DNA of 64,000 nucleotides from Malachius bipustulatus (GCA_910589415.1 OU342632.1:47543341-47607340); one strand, 5' to 3'. Positions 23,765-34,531 are shown, counted from the stretch's first letter. Made by a program: numbers and translations. The notes: generated by a model from the letters alone, not told the origin.

Positions 23765-23995
23765 GGCACCCCACAAAGGGCTCCTGGTGCATGGGTGAAG
23801 ACCTCTGGCGACGGAGCCCAAGATCGTGGGTTGGATCTTGGCTCAGCCCACACTATTTTGCAGATTAATTATTTTCGAATGTTTATGATAAATGTAATAT
23901 GCGATCGATTGGGCGGTGAGGGCCAGTGGAATTGACACCGAAAGGGCCTTGAAGGCCTAGGCGTTTGGGGTGCATAGCACCTTCCTTCCATACTA
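23765..23995 (+). mobile_element. tRNA-derived SINE (copy 3)
   Basis: The head aligns with copy 1 over the B-box region (AGATCGTGGGTTGGATCTTG versus AGATCGCGGGTTCGAAACTC), and both reach TTTTGCAGATT / TTTTCAGATT and the core TTTTCGAATGT ... GCGATCGA. Its tail (GGCCTTGAAGGCCTAGGCG) differs from that of copies 1 and 2. It lies inside the TIR element that split the LINE. Confidence 0.75.
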
Positions 23996-24283
23996 TTACC
24001 CATTGGGGCACTCCATTTGCTGCTAGAAACTTAAAATTTATTACCTTCTGTTTCAACTTAGAGTATAATACGCGTTCGTAGGTTTCATCGCCTTTAAATT
24101 TTTCCTACGTCTTACCATCTTGGTAATATTTTAGTTCGTTATACCTTCATGACCCTTGTTATAATTTTGATTAAGCGCTTGTGAAATCACTACTCACTTT
24201 AATGTAATTATAACATAAAGTTTAAACACTTTGAATGAGTTCTTGATGGTACTATAAATACAAAACATTTATCTGAAGGTAAT

Positions 24284-24308
24284 ATTGTATTGTATTGTAT
24301 TGTATTTT
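24284..24308 (+). repeat. TATTG pentanucleotide microsatellite
   Basis: The unit TATTG/GTATT is repeated about five times within the right half of the TIR element. Confidence 0.8.
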
Positions 24309-24612
24309 TTGAGGGTGATTAAGTTACTGCGACCTAAAAGATCTATTAACGAAGGTAATATTATACCTACGCTTATAAAAAAATTAGTACTTTTTCCTAA
24401 ATTGGAATTACTTATTCTCAAATTGTTTTTACTTTTTCTGAAGTTGACTTTACCTATTCTGAATATGAGTTTACTTTTCTGAAATTGAAATTACTTTTTC
24501 TGAATCTGATTTAACTATTCTGAAATTGAAGTCCCCTTTTACTGAATTGGATTTTACTTTTTCTGAAATTGGTGTTACCTTTTCTGAAATTGACGTTGAA
24601 AAGGTATAGTTA

Positions 24613-25019
24613 TGCAAGCGACTAAGATTAGCCTGTAATTTTACACAGTCAGATATATCATTAATGACCGAGCATATCTTCAGATCGTCAGCGTAAAGGG
24701 AAAAAATCTCATCAAAAACATAGATGACATCATCCATGTAGAGGACGAATAGTAAAGGTCCTAATATACTTCCCTGCGGGACTCCTGATGATTGCCGAAA
24801 TGAGTCAGAAGAGCATCCGTTAAATCCCTCAAACTGACATCTGCCCGACAGGTAACTACCAAAAAGCGAGATCAAGGGGCTTAAAAAGCCAAATGATTCA
24901 AGTTTTCTTAATAAAACATCGTGGTCCAAGCAATCGAAAGTCCTAGACAAATCCGTGTGTAACACATCAACCTGGGAGCGCCTATCAAGCGCTGCGGAAA
25001 TAAATTGAGTAGTGAACAA
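24613..25019 (-). pseudogene. LINE reverse transcriptase, palm domain
   Basis: The reading frame shows VLHTDLSRTFDCLDHDVLL (motif A, with Asp in LHTDLSRTFD), SGVPQGSILGPLLFVLYMDD (motif B), and SLYADDLKICSV with the catalytic YADD (motif C). LQANLSRLHN follows before the insertion. The order matches non-LTR retrotransposon RTs. The enzyme would copy element RNA at a nicked target. It lacks the fingers and endonuclease and is cut by an inserted element, so it is dead, although this stretch itself has no stop. Confidence 0.92.
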
Positions 25020-25040
25020 CAGCTTAATAACAAAATGATC

Positions 25041-26100
25041 TTCCAGTTTGCATCATCAAAATTCGTTTCAGCAAGTTTTAAAGTGAAATTCCGAACTTTT
25101 ATTCCTGTGAAGCTCATATCATGTCTAAATTCTGAACTATGTTAAAGAACTGTTAAAGAACGAACCTTATATTTCAAGGTATTAAAGAATGAAGAAAGAA
25201 GGTCAAAAGGAATATTAATCAATTTGTACCTATACTTAAGTGGTAACTGCAGGTATAGAAAGGATGTATGGAGTGACTAATGACTTGAAAAAATGGTAAA
25301 AACAAAATAAAACAAAACCTTTTTGAAGTTTGGAGAGTAAAAAATTTCACTAATACAAAAAACATAGGTATGCTATTAAGCGAACAGCGTCTTCTGGATG
25401 AAAACCGAACTCTCTACACATGGAGCTATTCATGCGATCGATACACATGAATCTTTTCTTCCATCAAGATCTATTGTAAAAATAATGCCTCCCAAAATTC
25501 CATCACTATTTTCGACCACGCGCTTCAGCGGTAGGTACTAAATTATTATTAATAGTCGTTGGTATGAATCCTGTCTAAGCTTGAAGTCGTATCGCAACAG
25601 AGAATAAGCTGATTCTCCAGAAATGTCTAGGCACTCGATGGAAGAGACGTACCTAACGTGCAGCCTATATCGAATCACAAAATCTCTCAACGACAAGCAG
25701 TTTTGGAAATTTGTGAATCAAATACTCGCACGGTATATTTACATGCATATTGAAAGAATGCGCACTTTGACATGAGTGAATACTGGTGTTGAATGCGGGT
25801 GTTGAATGATATGGGTGATTTTAAAATTTTAAAGTTGATTTTTTTCAGAAGGTGATGATTCGAAATTTATTATGATCTGAGACAGATAATTTTTTGGGCA
25901 TTGCCAGGTCAGGTCTCTGATTCTCTCTCCCCTGAAAGTTCAAGAAAATCAAATAGCTGTAGATTTAGTGGACGAGATAGTTTAACGCATGTACTGCTAT
26001 ACTGCCAATAGTAACCGGGAAAAAAATATATTTATATTCATATAAGAGATAAAATTGAAGAAATTTGTATGCGTTTCTTAATTGGATTTATGAAATATGA
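25041..26100. other. Intronic DNA, no gene recognised
   Basis: A phrase near 25905-25950 (GTCAGGTCTCTGATTCTCTC, then CCCTGAAAGTTCAAG) resembles the arms of the 16151-17345 palindrome, suggesting a small diverged fragment of that family. Nothing else is assigned. Confidence 0.4.
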
Positions 26101-26221
26101 AATATCTTGTTCTTATTCTTCAGTCTTAATCCTGGCTGGTCCTGTATTGAGCCGAGAATGCAGTTCTTGTGGCGCGCTTCATCTGTCATAGACAGCTGTC
26201 ATGACAATACAGTATTCGTTG

Positions 26222-26370
26222 ACGTTTCTAGACCCTTCAACTCTAGAATGAAATGGCTCTCGATCGCACCAGCTGTTGGAGAAAATTATAGTTCGCGACA
26301 CTTGACATTCTGGAACGCCATATTCCATGGCATATAAAAAATGCGCCAGTCAGCGCATTGCATGTCAGTT
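26222..26370 (+). promoter_or_regulatory. Candidate core promoter with heat-shock-like elements
   Basis: CATATAAAAAA at 26331 is followed about 32 bp later by TCAGTT at 26364, a good TATA/initiator spacing. Upstream are TTC-nn-GAA type sites: TTCTGGAA at 26309 and TCTAGAA near 26243, with TTCTAGA at 26226. No ORF of a host gene follows on the plus strand, so the promoter may belong to a retroelement LTR. Confidence 0.35.
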
Positions 26371-26588
26371 TAGTTTAGAACATTTTCAGAGTCAGTTCAG
26401 TTAGTTCGTGAAGTCAGTGCATGGAATTGAGACTAGCAACTAAATGCTAAGAAGAGAAATTAGTGTTAACATTAGCATATAGAGCATGGAAGTTAACGTT
26501 GTATTGTGTATTTATAAAACTGTTGCCTAATAATAACTATTGTAAGGATAATTATTGTAAGAAATAGACTGAACGTCGTTATACAATA
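26273..26588 (+). mobile_element. Possible solo LTR (copia-like start)
   Basis: The segment begins TGTTGGAGAAAATTAT, similar to the TGTTGG start of copia-type LTRs, contains the TATA/Inr promoter, and could end ...CGTTATACA. No second LTR, convincing primer-binding site or target duplication was found, so the boundaries are tentative. Confidence 0.3.
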
Positions 26589-27725
26589 TGATAAAGAGAG
26601 TAGAAAAAGTTAAAGAAATGCCAGGGAATTAGGCATACATATACCTACAGTGAGGACACAGTCCCCCATGCAGTGACCTTAAATTTTCAATCGAATAAGA
26701 CAGAACTTTTAAACAAAAACTAAATCAAATGTCATAAATCTTAAAACTTTTCAGTAAAATTTAAGGTCAGGGGGGACTCTAAGCCGTCCTTGCTGTATTA
26801 AATAATGCAAAACGTTTTGTTCGTAGTAAAGAAGTAAAACACAACATAATTTAAACCTATTCTTATAAAAATGAACGTCTCAATAATTTTGAACGATTTT
26901 CTCTCAACCATATTCGATTATATCTACTCACCACCACTGGCATGCGGTTGTCCATAACAATAACGCGTCCTCGTGCCTATTGTGGCCACATATGACCCAT
27001 AAAAGGACTCTGCGTCTATATTAAATGGATACTCATATTTTATAACACGCCCCTGAAACATTCCAACCGCCTTATTGCGAATTCCGCAAGTATCATTTAA
27101 GGGTAATGAAGTGACGAGGAAAACTCACTTATAGACTCACTTATATCCTCACTTTGACTTTAATTCATCCCCGTGGCTAAATAACCATCACGGTTTCATC
27201 AGTGCAACACACTTCTACTTCTACCCTTGCTGCTAGGAGTGTCTCGTTCACATAATTGATGCTTCATTATCGTCTCAAACAATTAGGTAGATGATGGAAA
27301 GACATTTCTAATAATCAAATGAGTGGCTCTTATACAGATTTTAATGTGATATTTGTAAGTAACATCAACAGGTATGTTATAGTGGAAGCGTCCTTTGAAA
27401 AAAACGTTTGAAAGGCGACACCTCAAATATTTGTCTTGCTATATACTGTTGCGCTCCACTCTATACGTCGCAGAAGAATCTCAATTTAGGAGTCTAAATA
27501 TTCACTCTCTGTTATTATTGTCTTCTCGCATTTGTAGGATAGCAGGAATACGAGTAACTTGATATCTGTTTTCGAGACACTTGAGACACACATTAGTTCT
27601 AAAGTCGTAAAGTATTCTTTTTTCTCTAGTGTTGTACTTGGAGATTATCAACATGGGACTTTTAAATTGAAAATGAGTTCGATTTCAACATTATTTTCTA
27701 TACGAAGCAAATTTGAAGATACATA
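26589..27725. other. Intronic DNA, no gene recognised
   Basis: No repeat pair or coding motif is assigned. The interval 26590-27550 is mixed-composition unique-looking sequence. Confidence 0.35.
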
Positions 27726-27727
27726 TA

Positions 27728-28470
27728 CCGTGTGTCCCCGGATAGGTGAAACGACTCTTATAAAAGACAAAAATTTTTTGATTTTAATTTTAATTTTTTG
27801 GGGTTCAGCCCTGCTTGGCTAAAGAATAATTTCTAACAAAATTTTAGTTTTAAAAAATCAAGCATGCCTTGGAAATTTCCAAGAAACCAGTTTTTCTGTT
27901 GAGTAAAGTGCCTTTTATGTGGCAAAAACGACAAAATGTTATTTGAAAAAGTTGTTCAGAATCAACATTTAGGTCCGTATACCAAATTTCAAAATCATAG
28001 GCCAACTTTGATCTTTTACATTTATTTTTATGTTTATTTCACAAATCAAAGAATTTCATTTGTAACAAAGACTGATATTGACAGATTGCTATTGCTATGG
28101 GTACAATTTGGTTTTTCCATGGCAGTCATTGTTACAAAATGAAATTCTTTGATTTGTGAAATAAACATAAAAATAAATGTAAAAGATCAAAGTTGGCCTA
28201 TGATTTTGAAATTTGGTATACGGGCCTAAATGTTGATTCTGAACAACTTTTTCAAATAACATTTTGTCGTTTTTGCCACATAAAAGGCACTTTACTCAAC
28301 AGAAAAACCGGTTTCTTGGAAATTTCCAAGGCATGGTTGATTTTTCAAAACTAAAATTTTGTTAGAAATTATTCTTTAGCCGAGCAGGGCTGAACCCCAA
28401 AAAATTAAAATTGAAATCAAAAAATTTTTGTCTTTTATAAGAGTCGTTTCACCTATCCGGGGACACACGG
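27728..28470. mobile_element. 743-bp near-perfect palindromic MITE
   Basis: The arms of about 340 bp are almost exact inverted copies from CCGTGTGTCCCCGGATAGG to CCTATCCGGGGACACACGG, with only about 60 bp of loop near 28100. TA flanks both ends (27726-27727, 28471-28472). It has no real ORF. The termini resemble those of the element at 56072-57254. Confidence 0.95.
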
Positions 28471-28570
28471 TATAGTGAACACTTATTTTAAAACAAAAAT
28501 TGTTATATAGGTAGGTACATTTAAATTTATAAATATTTTTATTAAACCACTTATTTGATTATACCTATAG

Positions 28571-28801
28571 TATTTGATGAGTTTTATTGGGATTTGGGTT
28601 CTAATTTAAATTTGCCACTTAGGTTCTTTTAGGAACCTTTAAATTTGCCACTTAATATAAAGGAACAAATTAGAAAACTTTCGTACAGCATTCGAGGATT
28701 TTTTTTCGCATGCTGTACGAAAGTTTTCTAATTTGTTCTGTAAAGAACCTTTAGTGGCAAATTTAAATTAGAACCTAAATCCCAATAAAACTCATCAAAT
28801 A
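28571..28801. repeat. 231-bp hairpin repeat
   Basis: TTTGATGAGTTTTATTGGGA at the left is opposed by TCCCAATAAAACTCATCAAA at the right. AAGTTTTC / GAAAACTT and CTGTACGAAAGTTTTC pair around the centre. The left arm has a duplicated TTTAAATTTGCCACTTA. Confidence 0.85.
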
Positions 28802-29137
28802 TATAGGTAGTACATTTAAAAGTATATGAAATGTTGAAAATTATGTTGGGATTGCAGCCAATAACACAGGTCTACTCTTTTTTCTTTTAATTAAACCCAA
28901 GCTTTCGAGCTTTTCTTTAGCTCTTCGTCAGGGGTAAGAAATCGAGTTAATATAAACATGTTAGGTAGTGACTTAATCAATTATCACGGGACAAGTTAAA
29001 GATAAAAATACAAATATGAACATGAACTAAACCAAATAAAAATTAAATAACATAAGTTTATCCAAAAAAGGTGTAAAATAATTTAGAAGTTTAACATTTT
29101 TTATTATGAATAATTAATAAAAAAAAAAATTCATATA

Positions 29138-29945
29138 CAGGGTGTTCCTAAATAGGTACCAGGTATATACGAAAGGAGGTAATTATTATTTAGCTTATTT
29201 TATGTCTAAAAGTTCAAAAAGTTCATGCATATTATAAACATAGGCCCGCAGCCGCTTCGTTACCGATCTACAGGGTGTTGAAATTAGAAGATGTATTCTT
29301 TTTTTTTCTTTAATAGGTCCTTGAGGTTAGTCAAATTTTAGTCAAACTGTTAAACACACAGGGTCATCCCAAGTTTGATTTTTAACAGTTTAGTGTCGAC
29401 CAAAACTGTCAAAATTAATAAAAATAAGAAATTATTTAAAAAAAAGCCAGAGCAGGTTTTACCATTTTGAAAATTTGAATTTCGTCTGAATTCTGAACAA
29501 ATCAGAGAAAATTGTTTCTTTTGTTTCTCGATAACGGTTACAAATTCAAACAAAAGTATATATGAGACCAAAAAGTTTTTAAATAAGTCAGAGAATTCAC
29601 ATTGTATTTTAGAATCTACTAGCGGCGCATCGCAAAAAACTTCAGGGGAAGAAATGGGGGCGAAATAAGAAAAATCCAGGGAAAAAATATCTTTGTAGAT
29701 TCTCACAACCATTTGTCATGTCCAATGATGTAAGCTCTCCAGCGTAACCTGTTTTCAAAATTTGAGATAAATATCTCAAAAATTATGGGAGCTATAAAGA
29801 AAAAACTATATATTTTTTTTAATTTCAACACCCTATAGATCGGTAATGAAGCGGTTGCGGACATATGTTTATATGAACTTTTAGGCATAACATAAGCTAA
29901 ATAATTACCCTCTTTTGCATGTACCTGGTATTTAGGAACACCCTG
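29138..29945. mobile_element. 808-bp MITE inside palindrome A
   Basis: The TIRs run from CAGGGTGTTCCTAAATAGG to TATTTAGGAACACCCTG, with further matches inward (TACCGATCTACAGGGTG opposite CACCCTATAGATCGGTA). TA flanks at 29136-29137 and 29946-29947. The 120-codon minus ORF inside has no recognisable domain. Confidence 0.9.
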
Positions 29946-30102
29946 TAAAATAAAACTTCTAAATTATTTTACACCTTTCTTGGTTAAACTTTATGTTATT
30001 TAATTTTTATTTGGTTTAGTTCATATTTGTAGTTTTATCTTTTACTTGTCCATGGAAATAACTCAGTACCTAACATGTTTACATTAACTCAATTTCTTAC
30101 CC

Positions 30103-30136
30103 CTGACGAAGGGCTAAGGAAAAGCTCGAAAGCTTG
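30103..30136 (+). other. Conserved stem-loop, hammerhead-like but imperfect
   Basis: CTGACGA, one extra A, then a stem with an A-rich loop closing as AGCTC, then GAAA, then GCTTGGG. The inverted copy at 28931-28897 has a perfect GAGCT/AGCTC stem. CUGANGA and GAAA are hammerhead core strings, but the additional A after CUGANGA and the lack of a clear stem I argue against a functional ribozyme. Confidence 0.25.
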
Positions 30137-30291
30137 GGTATCTAATTAAAAGAAAAAAGAGTAAACCTGAGTTATTGGCTGCAATCCCGACTCATAAATT
30201 TTCAATATATCATATATTACCTACAGCCAAAACCAATCCAATATTTTTAAAAGTATAATTATGTATAATAAATTATTAGGTAAGTAGGGAC

Positions 30292-30634
30292 TTACAGTCG
30301 TTTTCTTTTGAATTACATTTTTCGTCTTTTGTCAATTACTTTTCCTAATTTGTCAAATGCTTTTCCCATTTCAATGCGTGATTTTTCAATTGAAATTCCT
30401 CTTTTGTCAAATAAGATTCTTTTTATATCAATTGCTTTTCCAATATTTATGATACTGTCATTGCACGTAATTAGGAAAAGCAATTGACATAAAGTGAAAC
30501 TGATCTGACATAAAAGGAAATTGATTGATAAATCAATGACTATAATCACTGATAGATAGAAAAATAAGAAAACCATTTGACACACTAGGAAAAGCAATTG
30601 ACAAAAGAGGAAAACCAAAAGCAAAAAACTGTAA
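30292..30634. mobile_element. Small TIR element with about 20-bp tandem units
   Basis: The ends are TTACAGTCGTTTTCTTTTG and, inverted, AAAAGCAAAAAACTGTAA. Both arms are built of degenerate units around CTTTTGTCAATTGCTTTTCC (left) or GGAAAAGCAATTGACAAAAG (right), at least three per arm. No ORF; the 103-codon minus ORF reads through the units. A related small element lies at 63691-63835. Confidence 0.75.
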
Positions 30635-32299
30635 ATAGTTTATAAAACATACCTAAGTATAATTATTAATAATTAATAACTAGTTCACTCTTCTTGATGT
30701 TAGAACACTGAAAAGCAAAATAATGATAATAAACCCCAAAATTTATGATTCATTATTCGATTCGAACTTAGTTTTCAATTATTATGACAAATAAATATGA
30801 GAAATTTTCGTCTATTTACGTCTTTTTGGTTTAAAAAAAATCTGGTAAATCGCTCTCGAAGTTTAAATCATTAGTAGAAACTATGAATATATTTTGTAAG
30901 CAATACTACCTACTAAAATAATGAAATCCTAATTATTAATTTAATAGAAGAGACAATAAACTATTTAATATTAAGAACTATAAACATTAAAAAGCACATA
31001 TATTACCACTTTATTGGAAAAAGTTCATATTTGAAAAGTTTATGAGCAACATCCATATTAATATGTTTATGAAACCCGCTAAGCAAACAGCAGAAAACGG
31101 TGGTACTATGGTAAGTTGCTGATGAAGCAAATATTTAAATAAGAAAAGACACTGAGTATTCTGGACCAAGTTATGCAAACATTCACCCATGATGACACGA
31201 CTCTCAAAGGTTTACTTTCCCATAGTTACATACGATTCTCCTCTAATATTGAAAAATCTAACAATATGTATGTCTTGGCTTATATTAGAGAATTGTCCTG
31301 TGGTCAATATTGACTAGTCAATGTTAAATATTGAAGATTTAACTCTATAATTATTGTTAAACATTTGAGTTCATGCAGTTTTCATTATTTTCTCTCCATC
31401 GCTTGAAAACATCTATTATTTGTAATTTATAGACGCTGGCTATTTATTCCCTGGATATATTATATACTCGTACCTATATACCTATTATAAGTAGGTATGC
31501 ACTCTTATTATCTCATTGATTTTCATTAAAAGAATAGATATAGAGGGGGAATCGCGAAGTTCTTCGTTCTGGAATATCTAGATTTACGAGTAGAACTGCT
31601 TTATTATCCCTCATTAAAAAGTTTCCGTCGCGAATTGTATTGTAACTGACATTTCAGAATTCACTGCCTTGACTGTTAATTTTACAAACTTCTGCTAGAG
31701 CAATATTTCGAATTCGCTTCAAAGCATTTCAAAGACTTCAATTATTTCAATTATCTTCAATATACTTGAGTCCATCTTCTTCTTTAATGTACTTTGAATA
31801 ATCAAGATTAAAATATCTAGGGAGTAAATTTATGATTTGAAATTACAAACGGAGGGAGAAACGCACGTACCTATATAATTTCTTCAGTTACCTACCTATG
31901 TGTTACTGACTAGGTATAACCTATGTGATTTTGAGGACCATAGCAAAACATCTATTATGATCATCCATAAACAGCGAATCTTATATTTGATTAAGCTGTT
32001 GGCTCAGTTCGCCTGGTCGCATTTAAAAGTCATAAGTAGTAGTTATGAATTATTAGGCGATAAAGTAAAAGTAGGTACCGCTTGTCTTGGACTGGATTTG
32101 CTAAAAAAAAAATCAAGTTTCCAGAGCTTTCAGCATATTTTTGCCAATATTCACTGTGGTTCAATAACACTGCGACACTATAAGAAATAATTTAATGCAT
32201 GCAGATTGATATAGTTACTGTATATGAGCTTTTCATCATCCGTATCTTCGAAAATGTTTTGATTCTTTAAACTGTAATGTACATTTTGTACTTACTGGC
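30635..32299. other. Intronic AT-rich DNA, no gene recognised
   Basis: No TIR pair, exon or RNA gene was recognised. TATA/TAGGTA-type runs lie near 31460-31500 and 31870-31905. Confidence 0.4.
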
Positions 32300-33475
32300 T
32301 AAATGCCAGCGACCCGTAGACAACCGCGTTGCGCGCGTCGCATGAGTGAGTGATGGTGGCCTTTAGTTCGGTCGGTCGACGGCGGTGCAAACGCGCCTGG
32401 CTGGAGCCCTCGAGTTTCGTCAACCTCGATTTTCGAATTGGGTCGAGTCCGCCGATACCTGAGATCCTATTTTTAATAATTGTCGATTTCTTTTCATCCT
32501 GGATACCGCGGAAAGCGGACCTGGTTTAGAAACACCTGTCGCTAATAATTCACCTGTAATGGCGTCTTGAATTTCCCGTTAAAATATCAGGAACATCGTC
32601 TGCGTTTTTGGCTTGGTGAGTGACCTAAAATGGTTCCTTTATTTTGGCTTGAATTTTACAGATCATATTATTATTTCCTTTTAATGAATATGCTATTTTA
32701 ATTACTGCAATTAATCCGATCGAGCTTCGCTCGTGGCTACCCGCATGTAAAATTTGTCGATCACATTTTGATCTTACTTCTCTTGAGATGGAACGTAATT
32801 TTTATGTACCCTTGATAGGCCAGACTCGATCGGACCGTTAATACAATCAAGAGTGTCTCTGATACGTAATGAAATTTCAGCTTTTTCGTACCGGAGCTTT
32901 TCCAACTGGAGTTTTTTCCTACGGGAGCACATCTTTTCCTACTAGACCAACTTTTCGTACCTGAGAACATTTTTCCGACTGGACAAGCTTTTCGTACCTG
33001 AGAACATTTTTCCGACTGGACAAGACTTGTCTATCGAAGGCCATCTTATCCATTGAGATACAACTGTACTACCGGAGCTGCCGATTTTACCACTGTAGCA
33101 GCTAACCTACTAGCAGCCGAACCTGTGCAGTCCAGTGCCCCCGGCTGAAACCCTCCATCTTCCAACGGGAGGATCCATACGAAGATAAGTGCCTTCGCTG
33201 ACCCACTTTTATCAAACCATTTCATTCGGCTGATCTCAACGCTCGTGTTTATTTGATTTGTTAACCATGCTCAAGATTGCATTTTGATAGTAATAACTGT
33301 GATTTTTTTTAATAAAGATTACCTGTTGTTCTGCCGACCCGCTTGTTATTGTTGACTCTCTTAGATTAGCAACTCAATCCACGACCCTTGTTGTCTCTTA
33401 ATTGTCTCATGCTCTCAACGGTTATTTTTCCCCTCTAAGGGTAAATCAATTCGTTTCAAGTGACGCCCAACGTCA
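32300..33475 (+). mobile_element. Possible retroelement LTR and primer-binding site
   Basis: A GC- and CpG-rich block (32310-32460) is followed by a consensus-like donor GTGAGT (32616), repeats, and AATAAAG near 33311. Then TGACGCCCAACGTCA at 33462 resembles the TGGCGCCC-type primer-binding sites that follow 5' LTRs. The left boundary and a partner LTR were not found, and downstream coding is not recognisable. A host promoter/5'UTR-like island is an alternative reading. Confidence 0.3.
32878..33024 (+). repeat. Degenerate short tandem repeat ending in a 37-bp duplication
   Basis: Units of about 18-20 bp of the type CTTTTCGTACC(G/T)GAG and CTTTTCC(A/T)ACTGGAG succeed each other from 32880. 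The last two higher-order units (32951-32987 and 32988-33024), starting CTTTTCGTACCTGAGAACAT, are identical. Confidence 0.85.
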
Positions 33476-34399
33476 ATAGTTCGTTTCAAAATCCGATGGA
33501 TTCTACCAAGGATCTTACCTCTCGGTGTTCATTTTGTTACTCACTTCTATAGTAGAACTCGACTTCTCGCTCGCTTGCAAATATGCAGCAAAAACATCCT
33601 TGTATGGCGTCCAGCAGAAACTGGACTCAGGTTGGTGCTACTATTATTGCTGGTATTCTTCCAAAGTCCAAAGTTTTGCTGAACCTTTCTATAATATCTC
33701 ATCTTACCATCGGATTGTAGATGCAGACGACTTATTGCGTTCTTGTATTCTTAATACCTGGAGAGTTTTCAATTTTTAGGCAATATTTGATTCGGGGTTT
33801 CACCCTTAATCGGAACAAATGTTTTTGAATTTTGAAGACACCAAATCTGCATAGTGCCATGTTACCCATGCAGAGCTTTTGCTATACAACGGCTTTCCCC
33901 TGGTTTGGAATTGCGAGGGTCTTCGCTATTTGATGAAGCCGAGTTGTCAACCAGAAGAGGGATTTAATTACTGTCTGTTTGAGTCGTATTTATCCACTAA
34001 AAGATATGCATATTATTGCACATATTATACGACATAGGCAACACAAATTTTTCAAATCTTTGCCCCTTATAGTTCTCCGAGGATATTGTTCCTTGATTTT
34101 CTTTTTTAGTTAACCATTTAAATTAAAACCTCCCGCAAAAATTTCATTCCACATATGCTGAAGTTTTTCTTACGCTCTTTGGTCTTTTCAAGCTACTTGA
34201 AGACTGAACGTCGATTGTATATTCTTGTAAATGCATTATCGTAGTTTACCATATGCTGAGAAATTTTTGAAAACTTTCCTATATGAAGCGACGGTGCGTA
34301 GAGGTGCCCAGCCCAAAGAAAGTTCTTTGTTAAGTTTTGCTCTTGGCTTTGTACTTAGCAGAAATTATTATATTTATTTCATTGTAGTACATATAGGGT
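33476..34399. other. Unassigned, possibly retroelement-derived
   Basis: The composition is less AT-biased than flanking DNA and it follows the possible primer-binding site, but no gag, protease or RT motif is legible in any frame. Confidence 0.3.
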
Positions 34400-34531
34400 G
34401 GAGTGCTAGAACGCTAATTATTAAAAATGATTATCCAATGATGGTCCATCAATTTTACATATTTTACATGTAAAATTCCTGTTGATGGACCAACATTGGA
34501 TAATCATTTTTAATAAGCGTTCTAGCACTCC
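34400..34531. repeat. 132-bp near-perfect hairpin
   Basis: GGAGTGCTAGAACGCTAATT opposes AATAAGCGTTCTAGCACTCC. ATGATTATCCAATG and GGTCCATCAATTTTACAT are matched by their complements, leaving a very small loop around 34465. Confidence 0.9.

Larger units (their letters stand above)
23428..24610. mobile_element. TIR element whose ends are arrays of an about 20-bp unit
   Basis: The outer ends are ACTATACCTTTTCAA(T/C)GTCAA in inverted orientation. Inside, the left end is a run of degenerate units around TTCAGAAAAAGTAAAATCAA (23445-23625). The right end is the same array inverted (TTTTACTTTTTCTGAA ..., 24385-24600). The centre holds a SINE (23765-23995) and AT-rich DNA. It inserted into the RT coding region of the LINE. 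No transposase is present. Confidence 0.82.
22555..25040 (-). mobile_element. 5'-truncated jockey/CR1-like LINE
   Basis: On the minus strand the sequence codes for a non-LTR reverse transcriptase from the palm A motif onward and ends at the 3' side in a non-coding tail (ATGAGGGATGTTATCCCGTT) and an A/T-rich run near 22510-22560. The 5' part (endonuclease, ORF1) is absent beyond about 25040, a normal 5' truncation. The RT is split by the TIR element at 23428-24610; the halves rejoin as LQANLSRLHN then W-C-H-N-N-K-L-T-L-N, as expected for this clade. Confidence 0.88.
28849..30195. mobile_element. Palindromic element A with a MITE at its centre
   Basis: The outer arms (about 28855-29100 and 29955-30195) are inverted copies: GGGATTGCAGCCAATAAC versus GTTATTGGCTGCAATCCCGA, with CCAAGCTTTCGAGC opposite GCTCGAAAGCTTGG. 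A separate 808-bp MITE occupies the centre. Each arm carries a stem-loop CTGACGAAG ... GCTCGAAAGCTTGG that recurs in the palindrome at 55125-57973. No ORF. The target duplication is unresolved. Confidence 0.82.

Noticed and set aside
29350..29712. 120-codon minus ORF inside a MITE
   Set aside because: No recognisable family, AT-driven composition, and it lies in a non-autonomous TA-flanked element.
33525..33779. ORF with DADDLL, reminiscent of RT motif C
   Set aside because: No flanking RT motifs A or B and no hydrophobic context; judged chance.
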